Assembly: GCA_021799555.1 (NCBI GenBank)
Contig: JAJZAG010000162.1
Location: 1-8,391, forward strand
Length of the DNA stretch: 8,391 nt
Source: Deltaproteobacteria bacterium
GTDB lineage: Bacteria; Desulfobacterota; Binatia; Binatales; Binataceae
Reading direction: 5' to 3'
Positions within the stretch are counted from its first letter, which is position 1, and the number at the start of each line of letters is the position of its first letter. Below the pieces are notes generated by a model, which was given only the letters and a program-made list of their open reading frames with translations, was not told the origin of the DNA and searched no databases. Below are positions 4,797 to 8,391 of this stretch, piece after piece. The translations under genes were made by a program, and so were the position numbers.

Positions 4797-6443
4797 ATGA
4801 TATCGATTCATAATCGTCAAATCGCCCGCCTTCTCGCCGTGTGCGTTTTTCTTTGCACCGCGATAGCCGCGTCCGAAGCGCACGCCACTTTGCAATTGTC
4901 GATTGGAAATCCAGGTCTCGAACATTTCGACAGCGACGGCGGAGTTCAACTCGATTTTGGCCTCACCGACGCCAACGGGCAACCGGTCGGCAATTTGCAC
5001 CCCGACAATGTCAAGGTCTTCGAGGACGGCAAGCAGGCTCGCATCGTGGATTTCCGCGGCGTCGGTCAGGGCCGCCCGGTCGATATTGTGTTCGTCCTCG
5101 ACGTGACTGAATCGATGCAGCCGTATATCGACGCGGTCAAGCAGAACATCATCTCCTTCGTCCAGGACTTGCAGTCCAACAGCCGCGACTACCGGCTCGG
5201 CCTCGTCACTTTCGAGGATTACGTAATCTCCGAATATCCCGACTGCAACTGCGCGTACCGCAATACGATGACCTCCAACGTCAACGAGTTCATCAACTGG
5301 GTCAGCAGCCTGCACGCGGGCGGCGGCGGCGACATCCCGGAAGACCAGCTCGACGCGCTCGCCTACGCAGCCTCGTTTCCCTTCCGTCCCCAGGCTCAGG
5401 GCATCATCATCCTCGTCACCGACGCGCCGCCGCATCACGCCGGTGACGGCTCCGAAAATTCGCAGCACGATCAGGCCTTCTGGGACCATCATAAACGCGG
5501 CGAACAGGTAACCAGCGAGACGGGCAGCAAAGTCGCCGCTCTTCTCAAGCGCAACGGTCTGACCCTCTATGCCGTCGTGCCGCCGCCGTTTATCGCGCCG
5601 GAATACCAGGAAATCGTCGAAGCGACCCACGGCAAGTCATACAATATCATTACCGAAGAAGGACGCTTTGCCTCCTTGGTCCGCGAAATCGGACATTCGA
5701 TCGCCACCCAATATTCGCTGACCTACGAAACTCCCCGCCCGATCGAGGACGGCACCAATCGCTCCGTCGAGTTGGAGGTGACTTACAACGGCGAAACGGC
5801 GACGGCGAATACCAGCTACCAGGTCCGCGGAATCGGCGGCGCCGTGATCAATGAACCCGAAGGCGGCGGCGCCTCGGGTGCGAACACCGTAGGTACCGGA
5901 TTAATCCAGATCGCTTTCAAATGGTGGAACGGCGCAGTGCCGCTGCTCGCGATCCTCGGGCTGTTCGCGCTGTCGCGGGTGCGCTTCGGCGTCCCAACCG
6001 ATGAGCTGAAGGCGATAGTCGAGGCACAGGCGCATCCTACCGCCCGGGGCGCCGTCCAGCGCGGCGTCGCGCGGCCGCCATCCGCGCCGATTTCGCCGCG
6101 CACTGCTCCCCCTTCGCCGCCCACCGCCGCGGAGGGCGCGGGCGGTTCCAGCGGCGCGTGGCTCCAGACGATAAACGCCATCGGACCGGTGGCGTCGCAA
6201 TATGCGTTGCTCAAGGACGAGATCTCGCTCGGACGCGGCGAAGATAACGATATCGTCATCCCCCACGCGAGTATCTCGCGCAGCCACGCGCGGATGCTGC
6301 GGCGCAACGGCGGATTCGAGTTGATGGATCTGAACTCGACCAATGGCACCTTCGTCGATGAGCGTCCGGTGCACGGTTCCGCCTTTTTGACCAGCGGCAG
6401 CGAAGTGCGCCTGGGCGATATCAAGTTCGTGTTGCGTTATTGA
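4797..6443 (+). CDS. Membrane-anchored VWA (integrin beta I-like) protein with cytoplasmic FHA domain
   Basis: This 548-residue protein has a Sec signal peptide (1-30, ending AHA) and a short beta region containing NVKVFEDGKQ (71-80). A von Willebrand A domain spans about 95-300, with metal-site motif DVTESM (D102, T104, S106), GGGGDIPEDQLDAL (175-188) and TDAPPHHAGDG (208-218). One membrane helix lies at about 378-393, followed by SRVRF, which by the positive-inside rule puts the C-terminus in the cytoplasm. A Pro/Ala-rich linker (about 425-450) leads to an FHA domain (about 468-548) with the phosphothreonine-binding set: GR (479-480), SRSHA (494-498) and STNGT (514-518). The VWA domain is therefore outside and the FHA domain inside, a receptor-like layout that could couple ligand or adhesion events to Ser/Thr-kinase signalling. 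No kinase gene is in the window. Start ATG 4797 gives a good signal peptide; its ribosome-binding site is weak. It diverges from the lipoprotein genes and precedes the MFS/SpeE gene by 32 bp. Confidence 0.88.
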   Translation: MISIHNRQIARLLAVCVFLCTAIAASEAHATLQLSIGNPGLEHFDSDGGVQLDFGLTDANGQPVGNLHPDNVKVFEDGKQARIVDFRGVGQGRPVDIVFVLDVTESMQPYIDAVKQNIISFVQDLQSNSRDYRLGLVTFEDYVISEYPDCNCAYRNTMTSNVNEFINWVSSLHAGGGGDIPEDQLDALAYAASFPFRPQAQGIIILVTDAPPHHAGDGSENSQHDQAFWDHHKRGEQVTSETGSKVAALLKRNGLTLYAVVPPPFIAPEYQEIVEATHGKSYNIITEEGRFASLVREIGHSIATQYSLTYETPRPIEDGTNRSVELEVTYNGETATANTSYQVRGIGGAVINEPEGGGASGANTVGTGLIQIAFKWWNGAVPLLAILGLFALSRVRFGVPTDELKAIVEAQAHPTARGAVQRGVARPPSAPISPRTAPPSPPTAAEGAGGSSGAWLQTINAIGPVASQYALLKDEISLGRGEDNDIVIPHASISRSHARMLRRNGGFELMDLNSTNGTFVDERPVHGSAFLTSGSEVRLGDIKFVLRY

Positions 6444-6475
6444 TCGATGCCCGCAGCGGAATCGATGCTGTCCGC

Positions 6476-8391
6476 ATGAGTTCCCCGTCCGAGCGCCGCG
6501 CACAACCTGTCGCCGCAACCGTTCGCTACGCCGCGACGATCTTTATGGGCGCCTTTTTGCTCTTCGAGATCGAGCCCATGATCGCCAAGGACATCCTGCC
6601 GTGGTTCGGCGGATCGCCCGCGGTGTGGACCACTTGTTTGCTGTTCTTCCAGGTGATGCTGTTGGCCGGCTATCTGTACGCGCATCTGCTCGGCACGCGG
6701 CTGACTCCGGCGCGGCAGGCGCTCGCGCATCTGGGGCTCGTGGGAGCCTGCGCCGCCGCGATGGCGGCGCTCGCGATTTGGTCGCGTTCGCCGATCCTTC
6801 CGGGCGCCGGATGGATTTCTGCGCGCGTCCAATTGCCGCTCGTACGCATCCTGTTCGTGCTCGCCGCAAGCATCGGATTGCCGTACTTTTCACTGTCCGC
6901 GACGGCGCCGCTCCTACAGTCATGGTTTGCCGCGGCCAATCGCGATTCCTCTCCCTATCGCTTGTATGCCGTCTCGAATTTCGGCTCGTTGCTCGGCTTG
7001 ATCGCCTATCCGTTCGCGGTCGAGCCGGCGCTTGGCCTTCGCGCGCAGTCCGATCTCTGGTTCGTTCTCTACCTTGCCTTTGCAGTTGGAATTGTGCTCT
7101 GCGCGCTGCCCCTTCGTGCGCTCGAGCCCGTCCCGCCGCGTCCCGTCGGCCAAGCCGCGGCGAGTTCGAGCCGCGGCGCGATGGCGCTATGGATCGTGTT
7201 GCCGGCGTGCGCTTCCCTTTTGCTTTACGGCGCGACTGGGCAGATGACGCAGGACTTGGCGCCGATCGCCTTTCTATGGATTCTTCCGCTCGCCTTGTAT
7301 CTGATTTCTTTCATCCTCTGCTTCGACAGCGACCGATGGTACCGGCGCGAGATCTTTCAGCCGCTGCTCGCCGCATCCATCCTGGCGAACCTGATCGTGG
7401 TGTTCTTCGGCGCTCGGATCGCGGCCGGCGCCGCGGCGATAGGCCTGTCGCCGGCGGTGGCGACGGTGACCCTCGAGATCGGCAATATCAGCGTCCTGAT
7501 GTTCTCCGGATGCATGGTCTGCCACGGTGAGACCGTCAGGCTCCGACCGCACGAGCGCGATCTGACGGTGTTCTACCTGATGCTTGCGGCGGGCGGCGCG
7601 GTCGGCGGAATCTTCGCCGTCGTGCTCGCCCCGCTCGTATTCCGCGAGTATGTCGATTTCCGTTTCGCGATCTGGGCCTGTCTGCTTCTGATGACGATCG
7701 CGCTGATTCGCGACCGCGCCTCATGGTTATACAAGCCGGCTCGATGGACGGCGCCTGCCGTCCTTGCCGCGGCGACGCTGCCGCCGGTGCTGATCGGCAT
7801 CGGCGTCCGCGCGGGAATCTACGCGGCTGTCACGCTCGGGATAATCGCAGCCGCCGTTTTCGGGACCAGGCGCAACGATCGGATCGGGCCGCAACCGCCG
7901 AGCGCGGCCCTCGCGCGGGGCTCGATGCTGATTGCGGTCGCCGCGGTTGGAATCCTTTATGCCCAACTGACCGCGCTCGCGACGCGCAACGCTCTCTGGC
8001 TGTCGCGCAACTTCTACGGCGTGCTCCGCGTGATCGAGGAGCAGGCGCCCGACCATCGCTGGGTCTCGCACAAGCTGATGAACGGGCAGGTCGAGCACGG
8101 CAAACAGTTCTTTTCTTCCGTCTATCCGCAGCTTCGCTACTACCCGACCGGATATTGGGGCACCTACAGCGGAATCGGCCTGGTGATGCTCAATATTCCG
8201 CAGCGCTCCCGGACCGGGAATTCTCCGATGCGCATCGGCGTGGTCGGCCTTGGGGTTGGCGCGATGGCCGCGTGGGGACGGCCCGGCGACTATATCTGCT
8301 TCTACGAGTTGAATCCGGCGGTGATTGATGTCGCGACCAGTGCGCGCGGTTACTTTACTTACCTGAGCGACTCCACCGCGCGGATCAAGAT
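6476..8391 (+). CDS. Fused MFS/spermidine-synthase-like membrane protein (runs off right edge)
   Basis: From the ATG at 6476 the frame is open for 638 codons to the window edge, so the C-terminus is missing. The first roughly 500 residues are a multi-helix membrane region that opens with the hallmark of this family, FLLFEIEPMIAKDILPWFGG, then SPAVWTTCLLFFQVMLLAGY. A soluble spermidine-synthase-like part follows. It includes RNFYGVLRV, HGKQFF and PTGYWG elements, the SAM-type nucleotide loop GLGVGA (591-596), and an acidic residue (E611 in YELNP) at the end of the next strand, where SpeE-type enzymes bind the ribose. The family is usually annotated 'fused MFS/spermidine synthase' although aminopropyl transfer is not established for it; methyl or aminopropyl transfer to a membrane-associated substrate are both possible. 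The CMVCH sequence lies in the membrane part and is not a heme site. The 32-bp gap after the VWA-FHA gene suggests co-transcription. No clear ribosome-binding site precedes the ATG. Confidence 0.85.
   Translation, partial: MSSPSERRAQPVAATVRYAATIFMGAFLLFEIEPMIAKDILPWFGGSPAVWTTCLLFFQVMLLAGYLYAHLLGTRLTPARQALAHLGLVGACAAAMAALAIWSRSPILPGAGWISARVQLPLVRILFVLAASIGLPYFSLSATAPLLQSWFAAANRDSSPYRLYAVSNFGSLLGLIAYPFAVEPALGLRAQSDLWFVLYLAFAVGIVLCALPLRALEPVPPRPVGQAAASSSRGAMALWIVLPACASLLLYGATGQMTQDLAPIAFLWILPLALYLISFILCFDSDRWYRREIFQPLLAASILANLIVVFFGARIAAGAAAIGLSPAVATVTLEIGNISVLMFSGCMVCHGETVRLRPHERDLTVFYLMLAAGGAVGGIFAVVLAPLVFREYVDFRFAIWACLLLMTIALIRDRASWLYKPARWTAPAVLAAATLPPVLIGIGVRAGIYAAVTLGIIAAAVFGTRRNDRIGPQPPSAALARGSMLIAVAAVGILYAQLTALATRNALWLSRNFYGVLRVIEEQAPDHRWVSHKLMNGQVEHGKQFFSSVYPQLRYYPTGYWGTYSGIGLVMLNIPQRSRTGNSPMRIGVVGLGVGAMAAWGRPGDYICFYELNPAVIDVATSARGYFTYLSDSTARIK

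Noticed and set aside
4785..5630. 281-codon minus-strand frame opposite the VWA-FHA gene
   Set aside because: It mirrors the codons of the VWA domain and has no signal or domain of its own; the plus-strand reading is clearly the real gene.
6601..7530. 309-codon plus-strand frame inside the MFS/SpeE gene
   Set aside because: It is out of frame, very Arg-rich, and overlaps the frame from 6476 that carries unmistakable family motifs.
7510..7530. CMVCH as a c-type heme-binding motif in the MFS/SpeE protein
   Set aside because: It sits in the polytopic membrane region next to HGETVRLRP, a stretch I recall as typical of this family, and nothing else suggests a cytochrome.
7723..8328. 201-codon plus-strand frame near the right edge
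   Set aside because: Shadow of the MFS/SpeE frame, which stays open through the whole region and holds the SAM-binding loop.

Overview
The window is GC-rich bacterial DNA (about 58-60 % GC by eye) from a Gram-negative-type cell envelope. An EmrA-type periplasmic adaptor and two lipoproteins with lipoboxes and non-Asp +2 residues imply an outer membrane. No rRNA, tRNA, CRISPR, insertion sequence or phage gene is seen. The combination (DUF4382-like lipoprotein, von Willebrand A plus FHA protein, fused MFS/spermidine-synthase protein, APH-like kinase) fits an uncultivated soil or groundwater lineage of the Acidobacteria/Binatota/delta-proteobacteria kind, but the sequence alone does not settle the taxon.

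Layout. The left half is transcribed leftward. From the centre outward it reads: a 728-residue lipoprotein with a DUF4382-like domain and carboxypeptidase-regulatory-like domains (4637-2451); a 231-235-residue lipoprotein of unknown family that overlaps the stop of the first (2454/2442-1747); a promoter-like TTGACA region; an EmrA/HlyD-type membrane fusion protein with no EmrB partner beside it (1584-388); a perfect 22-bp palindrome (356-377); and the first 94 codons of an APH-like phosphotransferase that runs off the left edge (282-1). The right half is transcribed rightward: a 548-residue secreted-VWA / transmembrane / cytoplasmic-FHA protein (4797-6443) and, 32 bp later, the first 638 codons of a fused MFS/spermidine-synthase-like membrane protein that runs off the right edge (6476-8391). 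The two halves diverge from a 159-bp intergenic region holding a GGATAA-N6-TTATCC inverted repeat.

Function. The most interesting gene is the VWA-FHA protein. Its VWA domain follows the integrin beta I-like pattern (DxTxS, GGGDIPE, TDAPPHHAGDG), sits outside the membrane and is joined through one helix to a cytoplasmic phosphothreonine-binding FHA domain. That is a receptor-like layout. It is divergently paired with two putative surface lipoproteins, which invites the hypothesis that the VWA domain recognises them or a shared surface ligand; this link is inference from position only. Two genes, the APH-like kinase and the fused MFS/SpeE protein, are open at the window edges and only partly visible.
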